A stretch of 64,000 bases of DNA, taken from Rhizophagus irregularis (lineage: Eukaryota > Glomeromycota > Glomeromycetes > Glomerales > Glomeraceae). A program made the position numbers and the translations under genes. The notes under the pieces were generated by a model, which did not search any database, was not told where the DNA came from, and was given only the letters and a program-made list of their open reading frames with translations. The DNA lies in the NCBI RefSeq assembly GCF_026210795.1, contig NC_089432.1, forward strand, positions 1,550,001 through 1,614,000. Reading direction: 5' to 3'. Below, piece after piece: positions 1 to 12,142 of the stretch (position 1 is the first letter of the stretch; each line of letters begins with the position of its first letter).

Positions 1-792
1 AAAATGAAATGAAATTCCGTATTCGACAAATTTGAAGAAAAGAAAGAGAAAGAAGGATATAAAAATAACTGTAAATATTTTTCTTTTACATTTTTTCATT
101 CGTTAATAATCATTAACAGGAAGTTTGTAGCATAGCATTACAAGTTAGAAAAAAAAGCAAAATAAACCATTTGTATCAAAAGAATAAAATAAATAAGGAT
201 AACAAAAATATAATGCAAATATGTAATAATACAATTATATAAGTAACTTATAACTAATCACCTAAAAGAAATTACAAAATAATTTTTTTAAATAAATTTA
301 ATTAGTTTTAAATTATAAATATGTAAATGATAGTATTAAATAAAATAACTTATCCCCTATATTATTAAATAATTTTTTAAATAAAGATTTTATTTAATTT
401 AATCGTATTTAAATATATAATAACAACGAGATAAACTTAAAAATCAGCTAATTCAAAAATTTTTCTAGAAATGATTTCTTTATGTATTTAGTTAGTATAA
501 AATCGATAAAAATAAATAATTTTCGGCGAAATATCCATTCGGCAAATCTCGTGAATTTAATTAAATTTTATATGCTGTATTATGAAATAATTTTTCATAC
601 ATGATTATCTTTATAACAAGAGCATGCCATGAACATATATGCATATTCAGAGAGTATCATTATTCCACGACATATCACCTCCAATTTAAAACGAAATTTT
701 ATTACAACTCCTATAATCATAAAAACATTAATAACTAAATAAAAAGCTCCCGAAGATTATTTATTTATTTCAAATGGGGGATCGGTTCACTT
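1..792. other. AT-rich intergenic sequence
   Basis: No gene, RNA or clear repeat could be supported. The sequence is A+T rich with short homopolymers and no long open frame. Confidence 0.5.
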
Positions 793-943
793 AGCAAATT
801 TTAAAGAACTCGGAAATATTCGGTAAAGCTTGATATAAAATAAAAATCATACGCTAATTTTGGAGTATTATTCTGAGAATGGTGGTCCAATTTTATCTTA
901 TTTTGAACTTTACCGAATATTTCCGAGTTCTTTAAAATTTGCT
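793..943. repeat. Perfect 36-bp inverted repeat
   Basis: Positions 793-828 are the exact reverse complement of 908-943, leaving a 79-bp loop. An open frame that crosses it (860-1102) has no ATG and no recognisable domain, so I treat the segment as a hairpin or small mobile-element relic, not as a gene. Confidence 0.7.
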
Positions 944-1267
944 AAATGTCTCGTTGTAAAACCGACAATCACTCAAGCAAAGCTATTATCAAAGGAAATT
1001 GAATTAAATCTTTTTTTTTTAAAGTTCATTACAGTTGAAAATAATAATAATAAAAATTTTTTGAGGACATTGATAAGGCCATCATTCCAAACTAACAATT
1101 AGTTTAACGTCCTTTCTGGCTCAAAAATTTGAGGGAAGGAAGGGAATAATTTAAGCAAACATGACATTTAAACATTTTAAAATCGGATATATTTGGTACC
1201 ACTCAATTTTAGTAAAGAGGGGTGCTTTAGGCATTTCAAAAATGGGGGGGGTGACGTTAGCTCTATA

Positions 1268-1609
1268 TCCGTTATTTCTGTAAAAAACTCCGTAAAAATG
1301 AGCCTTTCCCGGATCCATTCACGGAAAATGTAAATAAATCGATAAATTCCGCGATATAAGGTTATTAATTCCGGAAATATAAAAAACGGATCGACTCTTT
1401 TTATAGGGTTTCCAAACAGTTTCAAAGCGTCTTGAGGGTCCTACAATAAAAAAAATTTGAAATGGAACGTTAGAAACATCTCTATAAAAAATTTTATCCG
1501 TTATTTCTGTAAAAAACTCTGTAAAAATGAGCCTTTCACGGATCCATTCACGGAAAATGTAAATAAATTGATAAATTCCGCGATATAAGGTTATTAATTC
1601 CGGAAATAT
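1268..1609. repeat. Two 113-bp direct repeats
   Basis: Positions 1268-1380 and 1497-1609 are aligned copies that differ at about three bases and have no indel. Each carries the words GGATCCATTCACGGAAAATG and TTCCGCGATATAAGG. The spacer is unrelated. This is a local duplication, possibly part of a dispersed repeat. The minus-strand frame 1177-1425 is not supported as a gene. Confidence 0.75.
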
Positions 1610-3446
1610 GAGCCTTTTACGGAAAAAAGATGGAATATAAAAAGCGTATTGACTTTTTTTACAGGGTAGAGCGGCCTAATTAAATGACAAGCTCCTGAAG
1701 TTATCCATTTATTTTCAAAGGGGATTGGTTCACCGACAATTACCTCACCGAAAACCTTTCTCCTGCAATTATCACAATTGAAAATAATAATTATATGAGA
1801 TAATAAAAAGGTTGATACATTTTAATATTTTTACTAATAAAGACAATATTAAAAAAGAATCCTTTTCTATTTTTATGCGAAAGACATAAAAATATACTTA
1901 TTTTAATCATTTAAAGTATTATAAAAGTATTGTATATGTCAATGATTGCCCCTATGAAGATCCCAACGCTCATAATCCTGACACTCATTATCCCGACACT
2001 TATTTTTTAGACGTAATAATATTTTCATACCTTGTAATGATTAATATTTCTATTAATTGTGATTATTTCGCAAGACGAAGGATGAAAAAAAAATCGATCA
2101 CGTGAATTTCTGTCCTCCACGTGATTGCCACCCAATGAAAGCGCAAATTTTAGTTTTTCGCTTCAAACTTACAATGGTTCCCGTATAAAAAAAATTTATT
2201 AATTTTAATAATAAATTTATTAATTCTCACAAAACATTTTAAATTTATTATATATAATAAAAATATTGTTATTATAAAATTATTACATCTAAAAAAAAAA
2301 ATAACAATTTTGGGAATGTGAAAGTATTATAAAGATATATACTTAAAATATCAGATATTAACATTTTTTGCTAAATATAAAAAGTATGCCAAAATATTAA
2401 ATATTAAAAAACAAGTAACTTCTCGTTGAAGAGAAAGCTTAATTTTTCTTGTTAGTCGTTTTGTTAAATGTTAAATCACTGAAATATCAGGTCATGAACT
2501 ATCGTGACATATCGTTCAAATATCATAAATCCGATATGGTTTGATGTGTGATATTAAAAATCATATGCATGTCGGTATCTGGTATAGTAATGGTTTTTTT
2601 CCGATAATATACTGATATTTACTCTTTTTTTTTTATTTATTATTATTTTTTATTAAAGGAATACTCTTTTTTTCGGGAATTTCGAAAATAGTTTTGAAGT
2701 TTTGAAATAGTTTCGGAATTAATTTAGGAGTTTTGAAAGTCAACTCCAATTCACAATTGTTGATTCATTAATTGATTCATGATTCTCCAATCAATCAATT
2801 CTGAAGTAGTCATAGTGTTTGGATCTGGTTAGGAATAAATCCGTTTGACATCCAGATACAATTATTTAGATTGCTGTTTATAGATTCCTTCTATTCCTTT
2901 ATTTGATATGATCTTTCTGGAGCAATTTTATTATTACTTTTTTTATTTTCTCTTTAAATAACTTTTTTTTTTACTTAACGGTTAATCAAAAAAAATGTTC
3001 GTTTTACATTAGTATCGTCCTGTCACTTATAAAATAGGTACTTATAAAGCCGTGAAAGGGAAAGGAAAAGAGAAGGATAGGAGTAAGGGAAGGGGAAAGG
3101 GCGAAAGAAAGGGGAAGAAAGGATAGGAGGGGAAAGGATGAAATCATCATTTTCAAAAAAAACTACTATTCCCGTGAATAAAAGGTGAAGGAACAGAAAT
3201 GTGATGCCCCTGAAGGTTATCCTTTAAAACTCGATGCCAAGAAATTCATTTCATTTCACATGAATGATATGAACGTAAATTACTCACAATTATGAGTCTT
3301 TGTTTATGTTACGTTATAATACTCCACAACATATATTAATTATCACATGTTTACTATGCTTTTCATATGGAAACATGTCTGCATAATAACACAGTTATTA
3401 AGTATGGTGGTTAAAATATCATCCATTATATATGCCGAAATTTCAA
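1610..3446. other. Intergenic; purine-rich tract and short repeats
   Basis: No gene supported. Around 1940-1995 there are short repeats of a CTCATTATCCTGACA-like word, and a related cluster occurs at 28784-28900. A strongly purine-rich tract (A/G on the plus strand) runs about 3053-3139. The rest is A+T-rich sequence. Confidence 0.5.
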
Positions 3447-3454
3447 TATATATA
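3447..3454 (+). promoter_or_regulatory. Candidate TATA box of the secreted-protein gene
   Basis: TATATATA lies about 125 bp before the ATG at 3580, with an A-rich leader between. In such A+T-rich DNA the motif can be chance. Confidence 0.3.
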
Positions 3455-3579
3455 CACCTCAAGATTAATCAAAAGTAAAATAAAAAATCACAAATTTACT
3501 ACTTTCAAAAAGGAGTAAACAAGAAAGAGTAAAAATTTTTATCAAAACTCAATAAATATATCTTTATTTTATAATTATT

Positions 3580-3975
3580 ATGAAATCTCTTTCAAGTTTC
3601 CCTTTTTTCGTCTTATTCATTGCTATCTTTAGCATAATAGCTTTTATGTCACCCGTCGAAGCCGACCATACTGTATGGATCCATAACAAATTGGATAAAG
3701 GTACACAGGCTATAGCTGCCGTTACCTATACAAATGAAAAAGAAACTTGGCATTGGAGTCCCGATAATAACGATGCAATCTTTGAAAGTTACTCATTCGC
3801 TCACGAAGGTTTCTATTTAACTGTACCTTCCAAAGTAAGTACGTATTGGCTTGTTTTTGGTGTTGGTGCTTCGGCATTTGAAGAAGATAAATGGCGGGGT
3901 CCATTCGAAAATACTCAAGATCTCTGTTTCCACTATCATGGCAACCTTTTTAAATGGGAACTATGGCAATGTTAA
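3580..3975 (+). CDS. Small secreted protein, unknown function
   Basis: Single-exon 131-residue protein. Residues 1-28 form a classic signal peptide: a short polar start, a hydrophobic core rich in F, I and L, then a likely cleavage site after VEA. The mature part is about 103 residues, rich in Trp and aromatic residues, with only two cysteines (near the C terminus, LCFHY and the final WQC) that could form one disulfide. No catalytic motif was recognised. The codon pattern and higher G+C than its flanks support a real gene, and the minus-strand frame inside it is a shadow. The next supported feature downstream is a transposon at 4316. Arbuscular fungi encode many such proteins as candidate effectors, so effector function is an inference from size and secretion only. 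Confidence 0.75.
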   Translation: MKSLSSFPFFVLFIAIFSIIAFMSPVEADHTVWIHNKLDKGTQAIAAVTYTNEKETWHWSPDNNDAIFESYSFAHEGFYLTVPSKVSTYWLVFGVGASAFEEDKWRGPFENTQDLCFHYHGNLFKWELWQC

Positions 3976-4554
3976 TACTGTGCAACATGATAATAGGTAA
4001 TTATGCTACTCTATTCTATTTCTTTTATTAATTATAATCATTTGCATCATTATTATTTTATTATTTATTACGTTTTTAGTATATTGTGCCCTATGAAAAA
4101 TATTTTTTTTTTATTAAATGTACATCAAATAACCATTTTTTTTATTATATAAAAAACAATAATTAATTTGACTGTATTAGTCTAAACGTAAAATATACAT
4201 AACATAGACGTAAAATAAACGGAAAAATGAGCCCATTTTATGTTCATTATTTATTCATAAAATGTTAATAAATTGTTTATTAAATGTACTATAAATTGTA
4301 ATAATATACATAATACACAGTGAAATACGATATAACGGAATCCCAATAAACCGGAACTGGCCTTATACCGGACTTTTTTCCGGAACCAAATCACATATAT
4401 TAAAATAAATTTGATATAATGGAATTTATTAGTAAAATCTCGATAATGGCTATAACGGAACAAATATTTATTTATTTCATAAAGAGGAGTGATCAAAGAT
4501 CTATACATTGATAGGTATTTAGATACAAGGAAGTAAAGAAGAACTATTCTAGTA

Positions 4555-5070
4555 TAGGGATGGCAACGGTCACGGTCATTAACCGATTATGACCGGTCAT
4601 GACCGTGACCGATATCGGTCGGTCAAGACTTCTGACCGACCGTTTGACTGACCGTTTGACCGACCGTTTGACCGACCAAATTTTTTTATGAAAAATTTAA
4701 TAAAAAACGTCGCGAAAACGTTTTTTTATTAATAATTTAATTTTAAAAAACGTTTTTCGCAAACGGTTTTAATTATTTTAACAAAAAACGTTGCGAAAAC
4801 GTTTTTATTAGTAATTTAATTAAAATAAAACGTTTTCGCAACGTTTTTTTAATTATTTTAATAGAAACGTTGCGAAAACGTTTTTTATTAATAATTTAAT
4901 AAAAAAAAACGTTTTCGCACGTTTTTTCAATTTCCTTAATAAAAACGCTGAGAAAATATAAAAAAAATGATCGGTCAAACGGTCGGTCAAACGGTCGGTC
5001 GGTCGGTCAAAGGTTCTTGACCGGTTATGACCGACCGATGACCGACCATGACCGACCGTTGCCATCCCTA
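4555..5070. mobile_element. hAT-type MITE with 8-bp target duplication
   Basis: The element begins TAGGGATGGCAACGGTC and ends with the reverse complement GACCGTTGCCATCCCTA. It is flanked on both sides by the identical 8-mer TTCTAGTA (4547-4554 and 5071-5078), the target duplication length of hAT transposons. Dense GACCG/CGGTC subterminal repeats lie inside each end. The middle carries repeated, mutually inverted AACGTTGCGAAAACGTT-type words. There is no coding capacity, and the 4853-5065 frame is just the repeat translated. Confidence 0.88.
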
Positions 5071-5352
5071 TTCTAGTATAAGATACTCGGATACCAATCC
5101 CAAATTCTGTAAGATATAAAACCTACCCAGGACAGGACCTCACCCTTCGATTTAAACTACTAAAACGGTAGAACTACGCTACAGTTAAAGGACGTGACAA
5201 AATAAAAATGTCCGTCCTTCCGTAAGAGCTATTGTAACGTAAGAAAAAACCAAAGGGGTTATATCAGAAATATATAACGGAACAAATAACAAATCAGTTA
5301 TAATAAAAATGATTCGATTTACCGAAACACGTGACGATTCACGATTTTATCG

Positions 5353-5507
5353 CCGTTTTCAAGATGGTTGATGCTGTTATGTTTGAATGAAAAAAATAAA
5401 AACCGAAAACCGGATGAAAACCGGACAAATAATGGACGAAAACCGGACGAATATTGGTATTCGAATATTTAATCATAAATAAATAGCATCAACCATTTTG
5501 AAAACGG
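5353..5507. repeat. Inverted repeat with CCGGA-rich core
   Basis: Positions 5353-5375 and 5485-5507 are 23-bp inverted repeats with one mismatch. Between them are repeated GAAAACCGGA-like words. Possibly a small element nested in the Tc1/pogo-like copy. Confidence 0.5.
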
Positions 5508-6060
5508 ATGTAAAACCAATAAAATTAGCAGCGTGATAACCTTTTAGAAATTTTAGTGGAATACGCAAGCTTTGAAGACTCAGATAAAGATTCTTCAATA
5601 TTTTCAACATTCCTAGTCAATATATTCAGAAAAATTTCATCACTTTATAAGAATGAATTTCCTAAATAAGTTGTTTATTTGAAAATGTTAATATATGTGA
5701 ACCCTTAAAAATAAATACACGAAATTGAAATCTTTTTTTACACTTTAATCACGAACTTTTTTATTGAAAATATGTCTAATAGTGAGGTAAGAAAAGCAAA
5801 AACAGGGTAGAATAAATGATTTTTTTAAGTTTTAGTTAATTCCAGTGTATAAAATTTACCAAATAATGTTTTAAACAAAAATAATCTAAATTTCCAATGT
5901 TTGTCGCATATGTCGCACAAATAAAAACTTGATATAAAGGAATTTCATGTTATTTATATATAAAATCCGGTATATCGAAATTTTTTGATATCGGAAGTCT
6001 CGATATACCGGATATTTTTACTGGAACGGATGGTTCCGTTATATCGAATTTTACTGTGTA

Positions 6061-6920
6061 TATCTATTAATTAATTATAAAATATACATGATATATCTAT
6101 ATTCTATCCTAATCCGAACCATATAATTCTTTATACTCCTTATCTATCACGTAATAAGTATCATCTAAAAATTTAAACCAGTCGCTAAAGAATAACTGCA
6201 AACTTACATTATTAAAAATTAAAATCCAATCCAATGTCATAACAAAGAAAATATAATATTATAAAAACTGAAACTATATATTAAGAATAAAATTTCAATT
6301 ACATTAATAAGGATAAAATTAAGAAAAATCATGATAGGATTAAAAATTTCCAATAAAATTTCTAATAAATTTTATAAAAAAAAAAGTATCAATTTTTAAC
6401 GAAATTCTATTATTAAATAAAAAAAAATTTCAAAGCTAAAATTCTCAATACTCTTATTAAAAAAATTATTTTCAATAAATTTTCTATTAAAAGACTTTTA
6501 GACGAAATTCTCCATCAAAAAAAAAGACTCACCTATAAAAAAACTTTTCAACCAACAAAATTGTCAAAAAAAAATCCCCTATTAAAGAAAAATTTCTAAC
6601 GAAAATCTTCCGTCAAAAAACATTTTCCCTATTAAAAAAAAAATCTTACCTATTAAAAAAATTCTCAAAAGAATTACCATATTAAAAATTTCTAACGAAT
6701 GATCTATCAAAAAAAAATCTTTCCTATTAAAAAATGTTCTAACGAAATACTCCACCAAAAAATATTTTTACTATAAAAAAAAATTCTCAATGATATTTTT
6801 GCATATTACGAAATATTTTTTTTATTAAATTTAATATATAATACTTCTTTTGTTATTTTTTTTCATGTTTAAAAAAGTGATATTATCAAAGCGTGATATG
6901 TTTAAAACCCCAGATAATCG
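6061..6920. other. Intergenic; degenerate A-rich tandem words
   Basis: From about 6350 to 6790 a loose array repeats the words CTATTAAAAAA and TCTAACGAAA with variable spacing. No open frame or RNA is supported. Confidence 0.45.
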
Positions 6921-7030
6921 GTAAGACGCACCACTCAGGTGATCATCAAAGGTTTATAGGTTATAACCTTATATGATCATCTGAGTGGGGTGCATCATCA
7001 TGGCCTCCTTTAGGAAATGACGTCATTTCC
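6921..7030. repeat. Imperfect hairpin and nearby palindrome
   Basis: GCACCACTCAGGTGATCAT (from about 6927) is matched in inverted form by ATGATCATCTGAGTGGGGTGC ending near 6993. A perfect palindrome GGAAATGACGTCATTTCC follows at about 7013-7030. Likely a short MITE-like relic. Confidence 0.5.
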
Positions 7031-7671
7031 GGCCATCCCCTAAGAACCAACGAAAAAATAGAATTATGAGGAAAAATATCTATTAAATCTATGTTATCAA
7101 ACAATAAAGTATCACTATGTGATTGTCATAATCCTGAATGAAGAAAATTTGAGGACGTCCAGCGAATATGAGCTTGGGCGTAAATAATTGTAAATTTTTA
7201 TTTTTATTTTTAACATGACGACAGAAACGAAGGTACAACGGCATGCAGCAATTGCTCTAAACTAGAGTAATTTAAAGTTGGTCCCTAATCCCACGCGTGG
7301 AACCACCCCGCCAGATATACAACCTCGAACTATCTAGCGTGGCCAGTTCTATCCGAAATATTAACAAAGGATAACAAAAAAATCCTGTTTAATTACTTTC
7401 ACGATTATTATTATCCTCCCGTATTGATCTTTCATTTACTCAAAAATGCCGTCTGTAATACTGCCATAGATGGAATGATACTTTAATAAGAAACTATGGT
7501 ATTGTCCTACTGAAAGGTGGTCTATCGGAGGGGAAAAGGGTGGTATACACTCCGAAGGTGGGAGTGTCGGGTTCGTCGAGTATATTATCTTTGCGTCGTT
7601 TGTTATGAGAAGCGTTCTCGTCTCCGTTATCACTTAACGGCGGAGAGTGCTTGAGTAATACGTTGTTCTTT
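7031..7671. other. Intergenic or possible 3' part of the next gene
   Basis: No certain gene. A minus-strand frame 7436-7633 has no ATG (it opens at GTG just after a stop). It could be a downstream exon or 3' UTR of the gene ending at 7672, but the splice phases I tried do not join it. The G+C content is higher than the surroundings. Confidence 0.35.
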
Positions 7672-8030
7672 TCAGGTAACTGTCATCTTGTTTTTTGATG
7701 CGAAATTCGTACCTTCTTTGCATATCAGAATAACATCGCTAACGTGTGTGAAAGCATAGGTGTAAGGTTGGTTTTTAAATGTGAATGTTGTTGATGATAT
7801 AGATGGCGAAGCAATTGATGTGGACGTTGAAGGAACAGCATCGTTAGAATCAATGTGCATCAAGTTCCCTGTGTCTGTATCGTCCAATGGGGAAGTTTGA
7901 TGTGGGATGCCGTTTGATTTTTGTTGACGTAATGTATTCGCCGCAGCTTTTTCAGCTTTTTGTTTGGCGGCTTCCTCCTTTTGAATACGTCGTTTTTCGA
8001 TAGTAATAGCTTCACGTTCGCGTCTCGCTG
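7672..8030 (-). CDS. 3' exon of an unknown coiled-coil-type protein (partial)
   Basis: An open frame of about 119 codons starts directly after a good acceptor (TATTTAATAG, minus strand, 8031-8040) and ends at a stop at 7674-7672. The first about 45 residues are very rich in K, E, R, A and Q (EKRRIQKEEAAKQKAEKAAA), as in a charged helix or coiled coil. Then comes an Asp/Ser/Thr-rich linker (residues STSTSIASPSISSTT) and an unrecognised C-terminal stretch. A second possible ending uses a GT donor at about 7711 (AAG^GTACGA) with an acceptor near 7655. Upstream exons were not found with confidence in 8040-9770. Function unknown. Confidence 0.5.
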
Positions 8031-8040
8031 CTATTAAATA

Positions 8041-9771
8041 AATAATTGTAAATAATTTTGTTTTACATCATTTCACAAGTAAATATATTGATCACGTTTA
8101 GGTCATTGTAATTTTATTGTACTTTGATCATAGTTGTAAAATATTCGATAAGAGAAAATTTAAAATTATGCATTTTTATTTATTTATTATAATACCCGTT
8201 CGAATTCTATTAAAAAAAAATTAATAAAAATTTAATAATTAAATATTTTGGAATTTGAATAATATAAAATGATCGTCCTTGTCGTCCTCAAAGAAATCTT
8301 AAAATTTTAAAAGTTTGATAAAATGTTGCAGATTTCACTTTTCCTTTACAAGCATAAATATAACCTAAAATGTAATATGTGCTTGTCGTTGTTCTTAGTT
8401 CTCTTGTATTATTAATTTGCACCATAATTTATAATAGAATCAACATGGTGCATGAGTAAGATCGACCGACATTGATCAAGAGCACCAAAGAAGGGTACAC
8501 TTATTATAGTGACGTAACATACGATCACATGAACGCTTAACGCTTTATATATTCATGTATAGTTTAATACTAACCAGTCACGTAAGCATAGTTACGCGTT
8601 TTTATGCTAACAATGCTAACAATGTATACTGTACATAACTGCGTCCGAATGTTCGAATAGAATAGAAATAATAAACCCTTTTACGTTAAATTTCAAAATT
8701 ATTAAATTATCGAAAATCGTCTTAGATTCACGCGATTATCGTAAGGCTGATTTTTTTTTTATGACCACATGAGTAGTACAATAATCACTCAGTTTTTTGA
8801 AATGGATAAGAAAAAATTCACTGGACTGGAAACAGCGGTTATTTCATTTCCGTTTCTTTATTTGTTTATACAATTTTCGTTAATGTTATAAAAAAATTTA
8901 TAAGCAAAATATTTCCATAATATTAAATACGAGCTTATAAAATAGAAAAATCATAACATAAATTATTTAGACTTATTAGAATTTTTTAATAATAAAAATT
9001 AATTTAAAAAAATTTTTTTTTTTAATAAAATTTATAATTATATGTGGTTTTATGCAAGGGTTGATAAAAATTCTCAGCCAGTTGGCGTTAACAATTAATA
9101 TTCATTCGTTATGTATGCACTTAACCTATATACCTCATTTTGAACTCATTAAAAACTCATTAATCCCATGTGAATTTTAAACCTTTATAACAAATCATTT
9201 TACAAAGTGAAATAATATAATGCCGCATTTACTTATGAAGATAATCTTTTATGAATTTCGAGAAAGTATTTACGCGAAAAAAATTATATAAATTAAGTAA
9301 ATTTGTTAAACAGCTTGTTATACAATGAAATGCAGCATATGATTTTCTCTTTGATCGGCAGGCAGACATGGACCTATTTTTTCTTTCTCCTTTGAAAAAA
9401 AAAAAAAATACTGCCCTTTATTATGTCATAAGAGAGTACAAGAGAAATAAAAAATATAAATTTCTATACAAGAATTACTTATTTAGGTTATTTGAGCTAC
9501 AAACTAAACTAAAGTTATGATGGCGTAGAAACAAAAAAAAAATTGTAACAATTTTTTTATTAGATGCATGTTAATGCATGATCAATTTGTGCAATATATA
9601 TTTCGAAATCGGAACGACGGGAAACACCTGTCAACACCTGTCAATGCATTTACTTGTCAAATTCGGAACAAAGAAAATAGTTGATAAACCTGTTTTTTTT
9701 TAAGAAAAAAAAAAGAAAAAAGAAAAATTTTTTCATTTTTTTTTTCTGCACAATATTTTCTATTATTCAAT
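8041..9771. other. Intergenic, AT-rich
   Basis: No gene supported. It may hold 5' exons or the promoter of the minus-strand gene ending at 7672. Poly-A and poly-T runs occur at 9397-9412 and 9690-9745. Confidence 0.4.
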
Positions 9772-12142
9772 ATGTCAAGTACTCCAAGCCCTAACAATAG
9801 TGTGCATTCTAATAGAAGGTCGAACCCATGTATTAATTGGATTGAAGAAGCCATTGCCAAAAGACATATTAAGTATTATGAATATAAAAATTTTAATAAT
9901 ATCAAAGAAATTAGTACGGGTACATACGGAAAAATTTATCGAGCAAATTGGAAAAATTCAAATAAATATTTATCGTTAAAATCATATTTTGTACGAGATA
10001 ACTCCACAATTAAAGAAATTATTCATGAGGTAATTTTTTAATTATTATTATATTTTTAAGAAATTTAATCAAATCAAATAATTATGCAATTTTTTTTTAT
10101 TATAATGTAAACAAAAAAAAAAATAATTCTTTAAATTTTTGTTTGAAAAGTCTTTAATAAGAAAACCTATATGAATAATTAAATTTAATTGGTTAATTAA
10201 TTAATTAGGTTAAACTTCAACGCGAAGTGGATTTTCATAATAATGTTATACGCTTTTATGGAATAACTGTTTTAGATCAAGGTATAACAACCATATATTA
10301 AACACGTATAAATATTTATCGTATATCAATCATTATATATAACGATTATTTCTTTTCATTAGATAACGAAGATGAACAATTACAAAAATATTGGGTAGTA
10401 ATGGAATATGCGGACGGCGGAACACTTCAACAATATCTAAAGAGAAAGTTTTATGAACTTACTTGGAATGACAAATTCAGCCTAGCATATCAATTGGCTA
10501 GTGCTGTTTCATATCTGCATGAAGAGGGAATTGTGCATCGAGATTTGGTAAAAATAATTTCTTTTTTTCTTAAATGCATAAGAATGTTTGATGCGTGATG
10601 ATATTAATAAAAAAAAAATTTTTTTTATTTAGAATTCTACTAGTATAATGGTTCATCAGAATACAATTAAATTGGCTGATTTTGGAGTATCAAAAAGAAT
10701 TAAAGAAGCATCTAAACGACAAATAAATTTCGGTTCTTTTCCTTACATTGATCCAAAATTATTTAGTAATCAAATAAATAAAAATAATCCCACAAAAATA
10801 TATACATTAAATGAAAGAAGTGACGTATATAGCGTCGGGGTTCTCTTATGGGAAATATCAAGTGGAATACCTCCCTATGACGGAATAGATGATGATAATT
10901 TACATTGGAAAATTTTTCAAGGATTAAGAGAAAATCCTGTTCCAGATACGCCTATTAGTTATATCGATCTTTATAATGGTAAATTAATAATTTTAATCAT
11001 TTATAATATACCAATAATTATATTAATATTCAAATATTTATTTAGATTGTTGGGATGGTGAACCGGAAAATCGTCCGACTATGAATCAAGTGGTTTCAAG
11101 ATTAAATAATATTATCGTGGAATCATACAAAACAATAAATAATTATCAGACTGATGACTTTATTATAAATGTTCAATTTAAACCTGAAGATGAATTAAGT
11201 ATCATGGTTGATAGAATAGTGAACCTAATTTTTAAGTTGACTAACGAAGGAAAGGAACCAAAATTTAGAAATAAATATATTCTTGATTATATTAACATAT
11301 ATAATATATCTTTGAAAGAACTATATAGTTGGTTATTAAATAATCAAAATAATTCAACGTCCATATTTTTATTAGGATATTTTAATTATACTGGTATTGG
11401 AACAAGTGAAAATAGAAATAATGCATTTGAATTATTTTTTAATGCTTCAAAACATAATCATGTTTTAGCACAATATTATATTGGATTATGTTATAAATGT
11501 GGTTATGGAACTATAAAAAATCAAGGATTAGCATTCGAATATTTTAAAAAATGCGCGAATAAGGATTTTGCAGCGGGTCAATTAAATCTTGGTTATTTAT
11601 ATGAACATGGAACGGACGTTAAAGAAGATTTAAAGATAGCTGTTGAATGGTATGAAAAAGCTTCAATTAATGGGAATATAATTGCTAGTTATAATCTTGG
11701 ACTTTGTTATAAGAATGGAATCGGTATTAATGCGAATAATAAAAAAGCCTTTGAATTATTTAAAAAATCTGCAGAAGGAGAATATTTGAATGGAATAACA
11801 ATGTTAGGATATTTTTATAAAAATGGGATTGGAACCAGTACAAATAAACAAGAAGCATTTCATTTATATCAAAAAGCTTCATATTTAGGTGATGAAACTG
11901 CTCAATATAATCTTGCATTAATGTATGAAAATGGAATTGGTATCGTAAAAGATATTGATCAGGGAATTTATTGGTATAAAAAATCATCTGAAAATGGTTT
12001 TCAAAAAGCTAAAGAAAGATTAGAAGAAATTTCAAAATTAAGTAATAGAAAAAATGTGAATAATAATAATATGATAATTATAAAAATTTTTTTATCATAT
12101 TTATTTTTATCTTTAATTTACTGTATTGTGCATATATTTTAG
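9772..12142 (+). CDS. Protein kinase with Sel1-like repeats and C-terminal membrane tail
   Basis: Five exons: 9772-10029, 10209-10281, 10363-10547, 10633-10978, 11046-12142. All junctions are GT..AG and the sum is 653 codons including the stop (652 residues). Kinase domain, about residues 44-300: glycine loop STGTYG (48-53, first Gly replaced), ATP-binding Lys 70, HRDL at 169-172, DFG at 188-190, the SDVYSVGVLLWEISSG segment and the NRPTM motif. The residue five after the HRD Asp, normally Asn, is Ser176. About residues 385-620 hold six or so Sel1/TPR-like repeats of the A..Y.LG..Y..G.G type. The last about 22 residues are hydrophobic (FLSYLFLSLIYCIVHIF), suggesting tail anchoring. Kinase plus Sel1 is a hugely expanded architecture in Rhizophagus and is presumed to act in signalling. 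Activity may be altered by the missing Asn. Confidence 0.9.

Larger units (their letters stand above)
4316..6058. mobile_element. Tc1/pogo-like non-autonomous element
   Basis: The ends are terminal inverted repeats of about 25 bp: CACAGTGAAATACGATATAACGGAA at the left, and the reverse complement of CACAGTAAAATTCGATATAACGGAA at the right. Both ends are flanked by TA (4314-4315 and 6059-6060), the target site of the Tc1/mariner/pogo superfamily. Further GATATA/CCGGTATA words lie just inside both ends. No transposase frame remains. The element was later invaded by the hAT MITE at 4555-5070. That the two ends belong to one insertion is inferred from their orientation and matching sequence. Confidence 0.6.

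Noticed and set aside
860-1102. 80-codon plus-strand open frame
   Set aside because: No ATG at its start, runs through a perfect inverted-repeat arm, and shows no domain or coding composition.
4853-5065. Minus-strand frame with repeated DRPTDRLTDRLTD
   Set aside because: It is the GACCG subterminal repeat of the hAT MITE translated, not a gene.
5104-5230. Possible tRNA-derived SINE on the minus strand (TAGCGTAGTT and GTTTAAATC words)
   Set aside because: The A-box and T-loop words are present, but the T stem does not pair and no acceptor stem can be formed.
7436-7633. 65-codon minus-strand frame as a second exon of the gene ending at 7672
   Set aside because: It opens at GTG directly after a stop, and none of the splice pairs I tried joins the two in phase; left as unresolved.
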